Source: Psychrobacillus sp. FSL H8-0483 (GTDB lineage: Bacteria; Bacillota; Bacilli; Bacillales_A; Planococcaceae). Taken from it: DNA of 64,000 nucleotides. Shown in pieces: positions 52,253 to 61,177 of this stretch. Location of the stretch: the NCBI RefSeq assembly GCF_038637725.1, contig NZ_CP152052.1, positions 1,905,501-1,969,500 on the forward strand, written 5' to 3'. The first letter of the stretch is position 1. Every line of letters begins with the position of its first letter. Below the pieces are notes generated by a model that worked only from the letters and a program-made list of their open reading frames with translations, was not told the origin of the DNA and made no database searches. The position numbers and the translations under genes are program-made.

Positions 52253-54229
52253 GTGGAAAAAATCTTATCCGTAGACGATTTGCATATTTCATTCGATACG
52301 TATGATGGGGAAGTAAAAGCAGTTAGAGGTGTTACATTCGATTTATATAAAGGTGAAACTTTGGCGATTGTTGGGGAATCAGGATCTGGTAAATCGGTTA
52401 TGTCTAAAAGCATCATGGGATTTATACCTAAACCTTCTGGAAGAGTAGTAAAGGGGAATATCTGGTATAAAAAACATGATATTACTACTTTTTCGAAAAA
52501 AGAGTTGATGAACATCCGGGGATCAGATATTTCGATTATATTCCAAGATCCGATGACATCTCTGAATCCTACAATGACTGTCAAAAATCAAATCATTGAA
52601 GGGATTTTGGCGCATCAAAAACTCTCGAAAAAAGAAGCGGGAAAGAAAGCGATAGAATTGCTTGGTTTAGTTGGCATTGTAAATCCAGAGGAAAGAGCTA
52701 AGCAGTACCCACATCAATTCTCTGGTGGTATGCAACAGCGTGTTGTCATTGCAATGGCCCTTGCTTGTAATCCAGAAATATTAATCGCAGATGAGCCGAC
52801 AACTGCACTTGATGTAACAGTCCAATCGCAAGTTTTGGACTTGTTGAAGGATATTCAATTGAAAATGGGGACATCGATTATTTTTATTACGCATGATCTT
52901 GGGGTTGTTGCTAACATAGCTGACCGAGTAGCTGTTATGTATGCAGGTAAAATAGTAGAGATTGGGAAAACGGAAGAAGTTTTTTATAATTCACAACATC
53001 CTTATACAAAGGGGTTGTTGGCTGCAATGCCTGATTTAAACACAAGTCAAGATGAGTTGCATACGATTCCGGGCTCTCCTCCGAATCTACTTTACCCACC
53101 TGCTGGTGATGCTTTTGCACAGCGGAATGAGAATGCATTAAAAATTGACTTCATTCATGAGCCTCCGATGTTCAAGGTATCAGATACACATTATGCATCT
53201 ACATGGCTATTACATGAAAAAGCATCACCAACGGCAGCAATAATTCGTGTTAATCACAAGGAAAAAAAGCAAAAGACAAGCAATATTGTTCGAGAAATTT
53301 CTACTGAAAAACTATTGGAAGTGAAAGGGTTAAAACAGCACTTTAATAGTGGAAAAAATAAGGTTATTAAAGCAGTAGATGGGGTATCTTTCGAAATTTA
53401 CAAAGGGGAAACATTTGGTCTAGTTGGAGAATCAGGTTGCGGGAAATCAACGACCGGAAGAACGTTGATACGTTTATACAATGCGACAGACGGTAAAGTC
53501 TACTTTAAAGGTGTCGATATTCAAAAAAGTAATAAACTAAATCTGAATAAAAATATCCAAATGATTTTTCAAGATCCCTATTCATCACTAAATCCTAGAT
53601 GGACTGTTACAGACATTATAGCAGAAGGGATGGATATTCACGGATTATATACTTCCCAGAAAGAGCGGATGGAAAAAGTTTATGATTTATTGAAAACTGT
53701 CGGTCTATCAAAAGAACATGCAAACCGTTATCCTCATGAATTCAGTGGCGGTCAAAGGCAGCGCATTGGTATCGCAAGAGCACTTGCCGTCGACCCTGAA
53801 CTTATTATTGCAGATGAACCAATCTCAGCTTTGGACGTCTCCATTCAAGCACAAATTACAAATTTACTGAAAAAGCTGCAAAGAGAAAAAAATCTGACGT
53901 ATTTATTTATTGCCCATGATTTGTCAATGGTCAAGTATATTAGCGATCGTGTTGGTGTCATGTACCAAGGGAAATTGGTTGAAGTAGCAGAGAGCAACGA
54001 GTTGTATAATAATCCGCTTCATCCTTATACGAAATCTCTATTATCTGCCATCCCAGTTCCGGATCCGAAAGTGGAGAAAACTAGAAAAAAAATAGAGAAA
54101 GAACAATGGGATACTACCTCAGAAGATTACCAGTTACGAGAGGTGACTGAGGGACATTGGGTTGCATGCAATGAAGCACAATATAAGAAGTATACAAAGT
54201 TTGCATTAAAGCATTTGCATGTCCTTTAA
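52253..54229 (+). CDS. fused double ABC ATPase for peptide import, DppD-DppF in one chain (658 aa)
   Basis: GTG 52253 after GAGGTGA. Two full nucleotide-binding modules: the first with GESGSGKSVMSK, FSGGMQQRVVIAM and LIADEPTTALDV; the second with GESGCGKSTTGR, FSGGQRQRIGIAR and IIADEPISALDV. A spacer of about 80 residues joins them. Most systems encode these as two proteins, as the first importer in this window does. It powers OppB/OppC. Confidence 0.95.
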   Translation: MEKILSVDDLHISFDTYDGEVKAVRGVTFDLYKGETLAIVGESGSGKSVMSKSIMGFIPKPSGRVVKGNIWYKKHDITTFSKKELMNIRGSDISIIFQDPMTSLNPTMTVKNQIIEGILAHQKLSKKEAGKKAIELLGLVGIVNPEERAKQYPHQFSGGMQQRVVIAMALACNPEILIADEPTTALDVTVQSQVLDLLKDIQLKMGTSIIFITHDLGVVANIADRVAVMYAGKIVEIGKTEEVFYNSQHPYTKGLLAAMPDLNTSQDELHTIPGSPPNLLYPPAGDAFAQRNENALKIDFIHEPPMFKVSDTHYASTWLLHEKASPTAAIIRVNHKEKKQKTSNIVREISTEKLLEVKGLKQHFNSGKNKVIKAVDGVSFEIYKGETFGLVGESGCGKSTTGRTLIRLYNATDGKVYFKGVDIQKSNKLNLNKNIQMIFQDPYSSLNPRWTVTDIIAEGMDIHGLYTSQKERMEKVYDLLKTVGLSKEHANRYPHEFSGGQRQRIGIARALAVDPELIIADEPISALDVSIQAQITNLLKKLQREKNLTYLFIAHDLSMVKYISDRVGVMYQGKLVEVAESNELYNNPLHPYTKSLLSAIPVPDPKVEKTRKKIEKEQWDTTSEDYQLREVTEGHWVACNEAQYKKYTKFALKHLHVL

Positions 54230-54254
54230 CTATTCTAGGAAAGGATTGGTGAAA

Positions 54255-54623
54255 GTGAGAGCAATTGAAGTGAATAAAGGATATTCATGGACTATTTTGC
54301 TAATTGCACAAGTGGTAATGCTATTTTTTATCTTAAATGTAGGTGTTGCTTATTGGGATGTTTTCTTTCTCATTGGTTTACTATTATTTATGGTTGGGGG
54401 TGTGCTTCTTCTATTAGAAAATGGAGTGTTCAATTTTTTCTTTTATAGTTTTAGAAAGTTTTTGCAAATATCTTCAAAAGTTGAAAGGTTTGTGTCAGAA
54501 GTGAATAGAGAGAGTAACTACAAAGGGCAACCTTTGAAGAAATCGTCGTTCACTTTATTTATACTTTTAACAGGTATCGTGATCATAATTGTTTCAACGA
54601 TTTTTCCATACTATCTTTTCTAA
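54255..54623 (+). CDS. DUF3899-like small membrane protein (122 aa)
   Basis: GTG 54255 (AGGAAAGGA nine bases ahead). Three hydrophobic segments: TILLIAQVVMLFFILNVGVA, VFFLIGLLLFMVGGVLLLLE and the C-terminal FTLFILLTGIVIIIVSTIFP. Between the last two lies the GVFNFFFYSFRKFLQ motif reminiscent of DUF3899. Located between the importer ATPase and the second Xaa-Pro peptidase, so presumably cotranscribed. Role unknown. Confidence 0.6.
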   Translation: MRAIEVNKGYSWTILLIAQVVMLFFILNVGVAYWDVFFLIGLLLFMVGGVLLLLENGVFNFFFYSFRKFLQISSKVERFVSEVNRESNYKGQPLKKSSFTLFILLTGIVIIIVSTIFPYYLF

Positions 54624-54675
54624 GTAACTATGAATGTTGAAATATAAAAAAATACTTAAACATTGGAGGAGAAAA

Positions 54676-55752
54676 ATGAATAGTGTAGAAAAAATACAAA
54701 AAGAATTAGATGAATTAAATATTGATGGAATGATGATTAACGGAGATTGGAATAGAAGATACGTTTCTGGCTTTACTGGAAGTAATGGTATTGTCCTTAT
54801 AACAAAAAAAGATGTGAGATTCATCACTGATTACCGCTATTTTGAGCAGGCGACTATTCAAACCGATATGGCTGTTGTTTTGCACAAGGATCATACTGGA
54901 CATAAGCATAAAATTTATGATGAAGTGGCGAAACAAATCAAAGATATGGGTATTACACGTCTTGGCTTTGAACAACAGCATCTCAATTTTGGAAATTACG
55001 TCAAATTGAAAGCCCTTATTAACTCGGAGCTGATTCCGACATATGATTTAGTGGAAAATATGCGTATGGTAAAGTCTCCTGATGAAATAGAAAGCATAAG
55101 AATTTCTTCTAAGATTACGGATGATGCATTTGTATATATTTTGAATATTATCCGCCCAGGGTTGACTGAATTAGAGGTAGCAGGGGAATTGGAAAACTTT
55201 ATTAAAAAGAATGGTGGAATGACTTCGACTTTCAGCCCGATTGTGGCATCTGGAACTAGGGGATCCCTACCGCATGGTCGGGCTAGTGATAAGATTTTAG
55301 AAAAGGGCGATATGATCACCATCGATTTTGGGACAAACTACAATGGCTATTGGTCTGACATTTCGAGAGTTGTAGCATTAGGAGAACCTAACGAAAAAAT
55401 GAAAGAAGTTCAACAAGCTGTCTACCGTTCGTTTACTAACTGTGCCAATCATATAAAAGCCGGAATGACGGATCAGGAAGTGGATAAATATATGAGGGAT
55501 ATATTAATAGAAACAGGATTTAATGAAGTTTCTGGAACAGGCACAGGACATGGAATTGGGTTGGAAGTTCATGAAAAACCACTCTTTTCAGTAGACTCTG
55601 AGAAAATTTTGTTACCAAACATGGTTGTTACAATTGAGCCAGGTGTCTATTTGAAGGACATTGGAGGTGCCCGTTTAGAAGATATGCTAATTATCACGGA
55701 AGAAGGTTGTGAGGTATTATCACCATCAACGAAAGAATTGGTAATTTTGTAA
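54676..55752 (+). CDS. M24 Xaa-Pro aminopeptidase, second paralogue (358 aa)
   Basis: ATG 54676 after GGAGGAG. Ligands: TIDFGTNYNGYWSDISRVVA (two Asp), GTGHGIGLEVHEKP (His), VVTIEPGVYLKDIGGARLED (Glu), terminal Glu region. It shares layout with the paralogue at 46873 but has many differences, suggesting distinct peptide preference. It ends the second peptide-uptake operon and completes a set of three proline-specific peptidases in 17 kb. Confidence 0.93.
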   Translation: MNSVEKIQKELDELNIDGMMINGDWNRRYVSGFTGSNGIVLITKKDVRFITDYRYFEQATIQTDMAVVLHKDHTGHKHKIYDEVAKQIKDMGITRLGFEQQHLNFGNYVKLKALINSELIPTYDLVENMRMVKSPDEIESIRISSKITDDAFVYILNIIRPGLTELEVAGELENFIKKNGGMTSTFSPIVASGTRGSLPHGRASDKILEKGDMITIDFGTNYNGYWSDISRVVALGEPNEKMKEVQQAVYRSFTNCANHIKAGMTDQEVDKYMRDILIETGFNEVSGTGTGHGIGLEVHEKPLFSVDSEKILLPNMVVTIEPGVYLKDIGGARLEDMLIITEEGCEVLSPSTKELVIL

Positions 55753-56109
55753 GTATAAGTTGCAAAATAAGCCCATGATGATTGTAACTCTTCTGAAAGA
55801 ATCAAAGTAAGGCTTCAAAGGATAGAAGCTACTAACAAAATATCCAGCAAAAATTACTTCTAATTCATTTGGTTTCTGAAAAGGCGTAGATAAAGCGTCA
55901 ATTACCGCTTTAGACCCTAAATAAGAGCCACCAAAACAATAACAACTAACACATAAAAATAGTTTGACAATTAGAAGTCTTCCTACTATCATAGTAGTAA
56001 CTTTTATGTTCGGATACGGGTAGAAGGAACCGAGAGCGGTTTCGCCCATTGAACAGACGAGCTGAGAATAGATGAGCATAGCTGAGAAATTGTTTGAATA
56101 AGAAGAGTA
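55753..56109. other. gene-poor gap before the trp leader
   Basis: A minus-strand open frame of 117 codons (55726-56079) overlaps the peptidase end, lacks a ribosome site and is not recognised; parts (such as LGSKAVIDALSTPFQKPNEL) read like decayed coding sequence. Otherwise nothing but presumed trp promoter DNA. Confidence 0.35.
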
Positions 56110-56343
56110 GCATTAGTATGCAAGGAAGAGAGTCAGTGGTTGGTGAGAACTGATTTGTAGCTAATGTGAATGGACTTATGAGAGCTATCTTGAGAACGAT
56201 GAGTCGTTTTAGAGATAGACGTGTTTCCTACGTTACAGGATATGAAGTGGGAGTGGATACACTCCAACAAGAGGTGGCAACGCGGTCGATACCGTCCTCT
56301 TCAAAGGGATTTTTCTGAATTCCTTTGAAGAGGGCTTTTTTTA
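56110..56343 (+). promoter_or_regulatory. T-box riboswitch leader of the trp operon (tryptophan)
   Basis: Stem I includes GAAGAGAGTCAGTGGTTGGT. The specifier TGG (56171-56173) sits in GTGAATGGACTT and matches tryptophan. A GGAGTG/CACTCC stem precedes the T-box AGAGGTGGCAACGCGG (56270-56285). The terminator CCTCTTCAAAGG/CCTTTGAAGAGG with a T7 run ends at 56343. Confidence 0.92.
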
Positions 56344-56432
56344 TTTCTTTTAGAAATCAAAGGCTACTGCGGATGTCACCTAGATACTATGGCATAAAGA
56401 AAATAGTTGAGATGAGCAGAGGAGAGGCTGAG

Positions 56433-57464
56433 ATGAGAGAGTTTATTGGAAAAGTAGAGATGCACGAGCATTTATTGTATGACGAAATGGTGGAAGCTTC
56501 ACTGCTCTTGTTAAATGACAAAACAGATTTTCAACAGATCGTGGATTTCTTGGTAGCCTTATCGAAAAAAGGAGAAACTGCCAATGAAGTGGCTGCACTT
56601 GCGACAGTGATGAAGTCTTTTGCTATCAAGCTGAATGAACCAGCTGGTAATTATATGGACAATTGCGGTACAGGTGGAGACGGAGTAAACAGTTTCAATA
56701 TAAGTACAACATCCGCTTTTGTGCTTGCAGGTGCTGGCGTAACCATTGCTAAACATGGAAATCGGAAAATTTCAAGTGCAGCAGGGAGTTCGGATGTATT
56801 GGAAGCATTAGGGATTCATACTTCTATTTGGCCGGATGCTTCGATTGATTTGCTGAAGCAAGAAGGTCTTACTTTCCTATATGCACCAAATGTGCATCCT
56901 AAATTAAAACGAATTAGTTTAGCAAGAAAACAAATTGGCAAACCAACTATTTTTAACATAGTCGGGCCACTAACAAATCCAGTATCCCTTACAACACAAT
57001 ATACGGGTATAAATAGAATAGATTTTACAATGGAATATGGAGAAGTTTTACGATTACTTGGAAGAGATAGAGCAATAGTCGTATGTGGCGCTGGAGGAAT
57101 GGATGAGGCATCTCTTGCTGGTAAAAATAAGCTTGTTCTTGTGGAGAAGGGAGATCTTATTCCTTTCACGTTGACACCAGATGAAGTCGGTCTATCTGCT
57201 GCTCCCGTTTCTGCAATACGTGGCGGAGATAGCGTTGCAAATGCAAAAATCATGCGAAAAGTCCTGAATGGAGAAAGAAGTCCTTATTTTGATACTGTCA
57301 TCTTTAATAGTGGAATTGGTTTATTTGCAAGTGGAATCGTCAGTTCCATTCCTGAAGGAGTTAAACTAGCGACAGATTCTATACTCTCTGGAAAAGCATT
57401 AGAGAAATTAGAAGCAGTGATCAATTTTAGTAAAAGAGCAATTGGTCAGGAGGTAGTATCATGA
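56433..57464 (+). CDS. trpD: anthranilate phosphoribosyltransferase (343 aa)
   Basis: ATG 56433 after AGGAGAGG. Joins anthranilate with PRPP. Motifs DNCGTGGDGVNSFNISTT (PRPP loop), KHGNRKISSAAGSSDVLEAL and NIVGPLTNPV are all present. It is the first gene after the T-box leader; trpE and trpG, normally ahead of it, are absent and only about 90 non-coding bases separate terminator and start. It overlaps trpC by 4 bases. Confidence 0.96.
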   Translation: MREFIGKVEMHEHLLYDEMVEASLLLLNDKTDFQQIVDFLVALSKKGETANEVAALATVMKSFAIKLNEPAGNYMDNCGTGGDGVNSFNISTTSAFVLAGAGVTIAKHGNRKISSAAGSSDVLEALGIHTSIWPDASIDLLKQEGLTFLYAPNVHPKLKRISLARKQIGKPTIFNIVGPLTNPVSLTTQYTGINRIDFTMEYGEVLRLLGRDRAIVVCGAGGMDEASLAGKNKLVLVEKGDLIPFTLTPDEVGLSAAPVSAIRGGDSVANAKIMRKVLNGERSPYFDTVIFNSGIGLFASGIVSSIPEGVKLATDSILSGKALEKLEAVINFSKRAIGQEVVS

Positions 57465-58252
57465 CAACGATTTTAGATAAAATACTTCAGACAAAAAAAA
57501 GTCAAATTGAAGTGATGTTGAGTACGCCGTTACTGGTACATGAAACAACTTATCAAAGACCTTCCCTTTTTGACCTAATGTTTCATTCCGAGCACTTGCA
57601 AATCATTTCGGAAATAAAACGTGCTTCTCCTTCCAAAGGATTGATCGCAGATGGAGTCAATCCTGTAGAACAAGCAATGAACTATTATAAAGCTGGAGCA
57701 GCTTGTATCTCGGTATTAACAGACACTCCGTTTTTCCAGGGAACATTTGCCGACTTACAGGATGTTGCTCAGACAGTTCCAATTCCAATACTATGTAAAG
57801 ATTTCGTTATACACACCATTCAAATTGATCATGCAAAACATGCGGGAGCATCTGTCGTCTTATTAATTGTTGCTGCGCTCACTCAAGAAGAGCTAACAAA
57901 ATTGTATACGTATGCTACAGACCAAGGCTTAGAAGTGTTAGTAGAAGTACATGATGCACAAGAGTTAGATCGTGCTTTACAACTTAATGCAAAATTAATA
58001 GGTGTTAATAATCGCGACTTGAGAACCTTTGAAGTGGATTTAGCTCGTACAGCTGAAATTGCGGCTCTTTTCCCTTTCCAGGAGGAACGTGTATTAATTA
58101 GTGAAAGTGGAATTTGGAATGCGGAAGATGCCGCTCGTGTAGCAGAATATGGAGCAAGTGGCGTACTGGTAGGAGAATCACTCATGCGTAGTGGAGATGT
58201 AGAGACTGCATTGCGTGCATTACAAGTGAAGCGAGGTGCCATCACCTTATGA
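57461..58252 (+). CDS. trpC: indole-3-glycerol phosphate synthase (263 aa)
   Basis: TIM barrel that closes the indole ring. Motifs: ISEIKRASPSKGLI (catalytic lysine), ACISVLTDTPFFQGTFADLQ, PILCKDFVIHTIQIDHA, LIGVNNRDLRTFEVDL and LISESGIW, GASGVLVGESLMR. Overlaps by 4 bases with both trpD and trpF. Confidence 0.97.
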   Translation: MTTILDKILQTKKSQIEVMLSTPLLVHETTYQRPSLFDLMFHSEHLQIISEIKRASPSKGLIADGVNPVEQAMNYYKAGAACISVLTDTPFFQGTFADLQDVAQTVPIPILCKDFVIHTIQIDHAKHAGASVVLLIVAALTQEELTKLYTYATDQGLEVLVEVHDAQELDRALQLNAKLIGVNNRDLRTFEVDLARTAEIAALFPFQEERVLISESGIWNAEDAARVAEYGASGVLVGESLMRSGDVETALRALQVKRGAITL

Positions 58253-58863
58253 CAAAAGTAAAGATTTGCGGGCTGATGGAAAAAGAACATGTACAAATGG
58301 CAGTCGATGCTGGAGCAGATGCCATTGGTTTTGTATTTGCACCGAGTAAACGGAAATTGACCGTTGAACAAGCCAAGGAGCTTGCAAAAGAAGTCCCTCC
58401 TACTGTTTTGAAAATAGGCGTATTTGTAAATCCAAGTGAACAAGAGATAGAAACAGCTTTTCGAGAAGTCCCTTTAGATTTAGTGCAATACCATGGCAAT
58501 GAAACGCCAGCATTTATCCAAACCAATGCTTATCCATCCGTTAAAGCATTATCCGTAAAGAGTGAAGACGATGTAGAGCATGCTAAGCAGTTCCAAACGG
58601 ATTATTACTTATTCGATGCTCCAGGTACAGATTACCAGGGGGGCAGCGGACTAACGTTCGATTGGCAGTTAATGAAAGGGCACAGCATTCCAGCAGATAA
58701 AGTTATTTTAGCTGGGGGATTGAATTCTACAAATGTGAGAGAAGCAATACAACGTGTTAAACCCTATATGGTAGACGTATCCAGTGGTGTAGAAGTGGAT
58801 GGAAGAAAAGATAAAGAATTGATTCGTACGTTTATTCGTACTGTCAAAGACGGGGAGAGATAA
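58249..58863 (+). CDS. trpF: phosphoribosylanthranilate isomerase (204 aa)
   Basis: [20 protein letters not shown] with the catalytic Cys, then [33 protein letters not shown], and the product-side [16 protein letters not shown]. Full length for the monofunctional enzyme. Separate from trpC as usual in Bacillales. Confidence 0.96.
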   Translation: MTKVKICGLMEKEHVQMAVDAGADAIGFVFAPSKRKLTVEQAKELAKEVPPTVLKIGVFVNPSEQEIETAFREVPLDLVQYHGNETPAFIQTNAYPSVKALSVKSEDDVEHAKQFQTDYYLFDAPGTDYQGGSGLTFDWQLMKGHSIPADKVILAGGLNSTNVREAIQRVKPYMVDVSSGVEVDGRKDKELIRTFIRTVKDGER

Positions 58864-58867
58864 GCAT

Positions 58868-60073
58868 ATGGTAAAAACAATCGATGAGTCAAAAGCTGGC
58901 AGATACGGAAGATTTGGCGGTCAGTATGTGCCGGAAACATTGATGACAGCACTTATTGAACTGGAGCAGGCATATGAAGAAGCAATTGCTGATCCTGCTT
59001 TTATCGAGGAAGTAAATTACTATTTAAAAGACTATGTTGGTCGTGAAACTCCTTTGTATTTTGCAGAACGCTTAACAGCAGAACTTGGCGGAGCGAAAAT
59101 TTACTTAAAACGAGAAGATTTGAACCATACAGGTGCACATAAAATTAATAATACGATTGGTCAGGCCTTACTAGCGATGAGAATGGGCAAAAAGAAAATT
59201 GTTGCGGAAACTGGAGCAGGTCAGCACGGAGTGGCAACAGCAACTATTTGTGCATTATTTGACCTGGAATGTGTTGTTTTCATGGGGAAAGAAGATGTAC
59301 GAAGACAGGAATTGAATGTGTTCCGAATGGAGCTTCTTGGTGCAACAGTTGTTTCTGTAGATCAGGGTTCAGGAACGCTAAAAGATGCTGTTAATGAAGC
59401 ACTCCGTTATTGGGTATCCAATGTGGAAGATACGCATTATATTTTAGGTTCGGCGCTTGGCCCTCACCCATTTCCTCGAATCGTCCGCGACTTCCAGCGA
59501 GTAATTGGTGTAGAAACAAGGAAGCAAATCCTTGAAAAAGAAGGCAGATTGCCCGATGCAGTTGTTGCATGTGTAGGGGGAGGAAGTAATGCAATCGGTA
59601 TGTTCCATCCATTTATTGAAGATGAAGAGGTTAGATTGTATGGGGTAGAGGCTGGAGGAAGTGGAATTTCTACGGGCTTACATGCAGCTGCTGTTGCTGA
59701 GGCAAAAGAAGGTGTTCTCCACGGCGCATATATGTATATTTTGCAAGACGACAATGGCTTTATTCAAGAGGCTCACTCTATATCAGCCGGACTTGATTAT
59801 CCTGCGGTAGGACCTGAACATAGTTATTTACATGATATTGGCCGAGTGAAATATACATCGGTTACAGATTCAGAGGCACTAGAAGGTTTGCAACTACTGT
59901 CGAAGAAAGAAGGTATAATTCCTGCTTTGGAAAGTGCCCACGCAATCCATTTTGCAGTCGGTTTGGCAAAAGAGATGCGTCCAAAGGAGATTTTAGTTAT
60001 TTGCTTATCAGGGCGCGGGGATAAAGATGTGCAAACAGTAAGAGATGCGTTAGGGGTGAAGATAAATGGCTAA
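58868..60073 (+). CDS. trpB: tryptophan synthase β chain (401 aa)
   Basis: [20 protein letters not shown] opening. The PLP lysine lies in [20 protein letters not shown] and the phosphate loop in [12 protein letters not shown]. Typical of the standard TrpB1 form. Condenses indole with serine; overlaps trpA by 8 bases, which couples synthesis of the two subunits. Confidence 0.97.
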   Translation: MVKTIDESKAGRYGRFGGQYVPETLMTALIELEQAYEEAIADPAFIEEVNYYLKDYVGRETPLYFAERLTAELGGAKIYLKREDLNHTGAHKINNTIGQALLAMRMGKKKIVAETGAGQHGVATATICALFDLECVVFMGKEDVRRQELNVFRMELLGATVVSVDQGSGTLKDAVNEALRYWVSNVEDTHYILGSALGPHPFPRIVRDFQRVIGVETRKQILEKEGRLPDAVVACVGGGSNAIGMFHPFIEDEEVRLYGVEAGGSGISTGLHAAAVAEAKEGVLHGAYMYILQDDNGFIQEAHSISAGLDYPAVGPEHSYLHDIGRVKYTSVTDSEALEGLQLLSKKEGIIPALESAHAIHFAVGLAKEMRPKEILVICLSGRGDKDVQTVRDALGVKING

Positions 60074-60854
60074 AACTAAATTAACCGATGCGATAGAATC
60101 TGTACTTCATAATGGGCATAAGGCATTTATTCCATATATAATGGCTGGAGATGGTGGACTTGAAACGCTAAAAAAGAACATTCTTTTTCTACAAGAAGCG
60201 GGAGCTACGGCTATTGAAGTAGGGATTCCATTTTCAGATCCAGTCGCCGATGGGCCGACAATTCAAAAAGCAGGAGAACGGGCACTTGCAATTGGAACAA
60301 CACTTCGTTTAATTATGCAGGAAATTGAATCGTTTCATGAAGTGGTTAAAGTACCGCTTGTTCTCATGACGTATTATAATCCAGTGCTATGTTATGGGAT
60401 AGAGAAGTTTGTAGGGGATTGTGAGCGTATTGGAATTGCCGGAATAATCGTACCAGACCTACCATTGGAGGAAAGTGATATTCTTCGAGCTGTACTGGCA
60501 AAGACAGATGTAGCGTTAGTTCCACTTGTTTCATTGACAAGTCCTCCTGAACGTATTGCTAAAATTACCGCTGCAGGTGAAGGGTTCATCTATGCAGTAA
60601 CTGTAAATGGCATTACAGGTGTTCGAGCTGGTTTTGATGAACAGTTAGAGCAGCATTTAACAAAGTTAAAAGAACATAGTACTATACCAGTGCTTGCTGG
60701 ATTCGGTATTTCTACTCCAGAACAAGTAGAAAGTATTGCTACATTAACAGATGGGGTAATCGTAGGTAGTGCCATTGTTGATGCTTTTCATCAAAATGAT
60801 TTAAATAAAATCCAAGAGCTTATTCAAGCCTCCAAAAAGAAAGTATTTAACTAA
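60066..60854 (+). CDS. trpA: tryptophan synthase α chain (262 aa)
   Basis: Cleaves indole-3-glycerol phosphate to indole. [20 protein letters not shown], the catalytic Glu in [20 protein letters not shown], the catalytic Asp in [23 protein letters not shown], and the phosphate site [11 protein letters not shown]. Last gene of the operon. Confidence 0.97.
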   Translation: MAKTKLTDAIESVLHNGHKAFIPYIMAGDGGLETLKKNILFLQEAGATAIEVGIPFSDPVADGPTIQKAGERALAIGTTLRLIMQEIESFHEVVKVPLVLMTYYNPVLCYGIEKFVGDCERIGIAGIIVPDLPLEESDILRAVLAKTDVALVPLVSLTSPPERIAKITAAGEGFIYAVTVNGITGVRAGFDEQLEQHLTKLKEHSTIPVLAGFGISTPEQVESIATLTDGVIVGSAIVDAFHQNDLNKIQELIQASKKKVFN

Positions 60855-61055
60855 TAAGTTAAGTGAAATTGGGCGTCCAAAACTAAATGGCTATACTGTA
60901 AGGTAAGCATATAGCGTCCATTAAGTGCAAAACTGTTCGCAGACGTTTCCGGTTGCTTTGGAATGTACCCAAAATTTGATGTTGAAGAAGATGCACTCTT
61001 AGTTGCAGCAAAAGCCGTCGGGCAAGTTGTTTTTAGTATACAAGAATAAAACATT
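60855..61055 (+). pseudogene. unidentified C-terminal gene fragment after trpA
   Basis: After a stop, an open frame at 60915-61049 reads SAKLFADVSGCFGMYPKFDV followed by EEDALLVAAKAVGQVVFSIQ and a stop. It looks like genuine coding sequence but has no start; I do not recognise the family. Confidence 0.45.
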
Positions 61056-61092
61056 AGAGTCGTTCAAAATTTACTTTTTGAACGACTCTTTT
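61056..61092. terminator. bidirectional terminator between trp operon and hpaB-like gene
   Basis: AGAGTCGTTCAAAA pairs with TTTTGAACGACTCT around a short loop, T-run on the + side. Confidence 0.85.
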
Positions 61093-61177
61093 GCGATTAA
61101 ATGGGTCCATTGAGGAAATGAGGAAACACTTTGAGATGGGATATTCTTAACATCTTAGGTACTCAGGTTTTGTTCTG

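Noticed and set aside
55726-56079. 117-codon minus-strand frame before the trp leader
   Set aside because: No ribosome site and no recognised family; it overlaps the peptidase gene end. Mentioned only as possible decayed sequence.
56110-56343. TRAP-type (MtrB) control of the trp operon
   Set aside because: No series of spaced GAG/TAG triplets; the leader is a clear T-box with a TGG specifier.
56816-57253. 145-codon minus-strand frame inside trpD
   Set aside because: Antisense shadow of a conserved gene.
57883-58443. 186-codon minus-strand frame across trpC-trpF
   Set aside because: Antisense shadow; the sense genes are certain.
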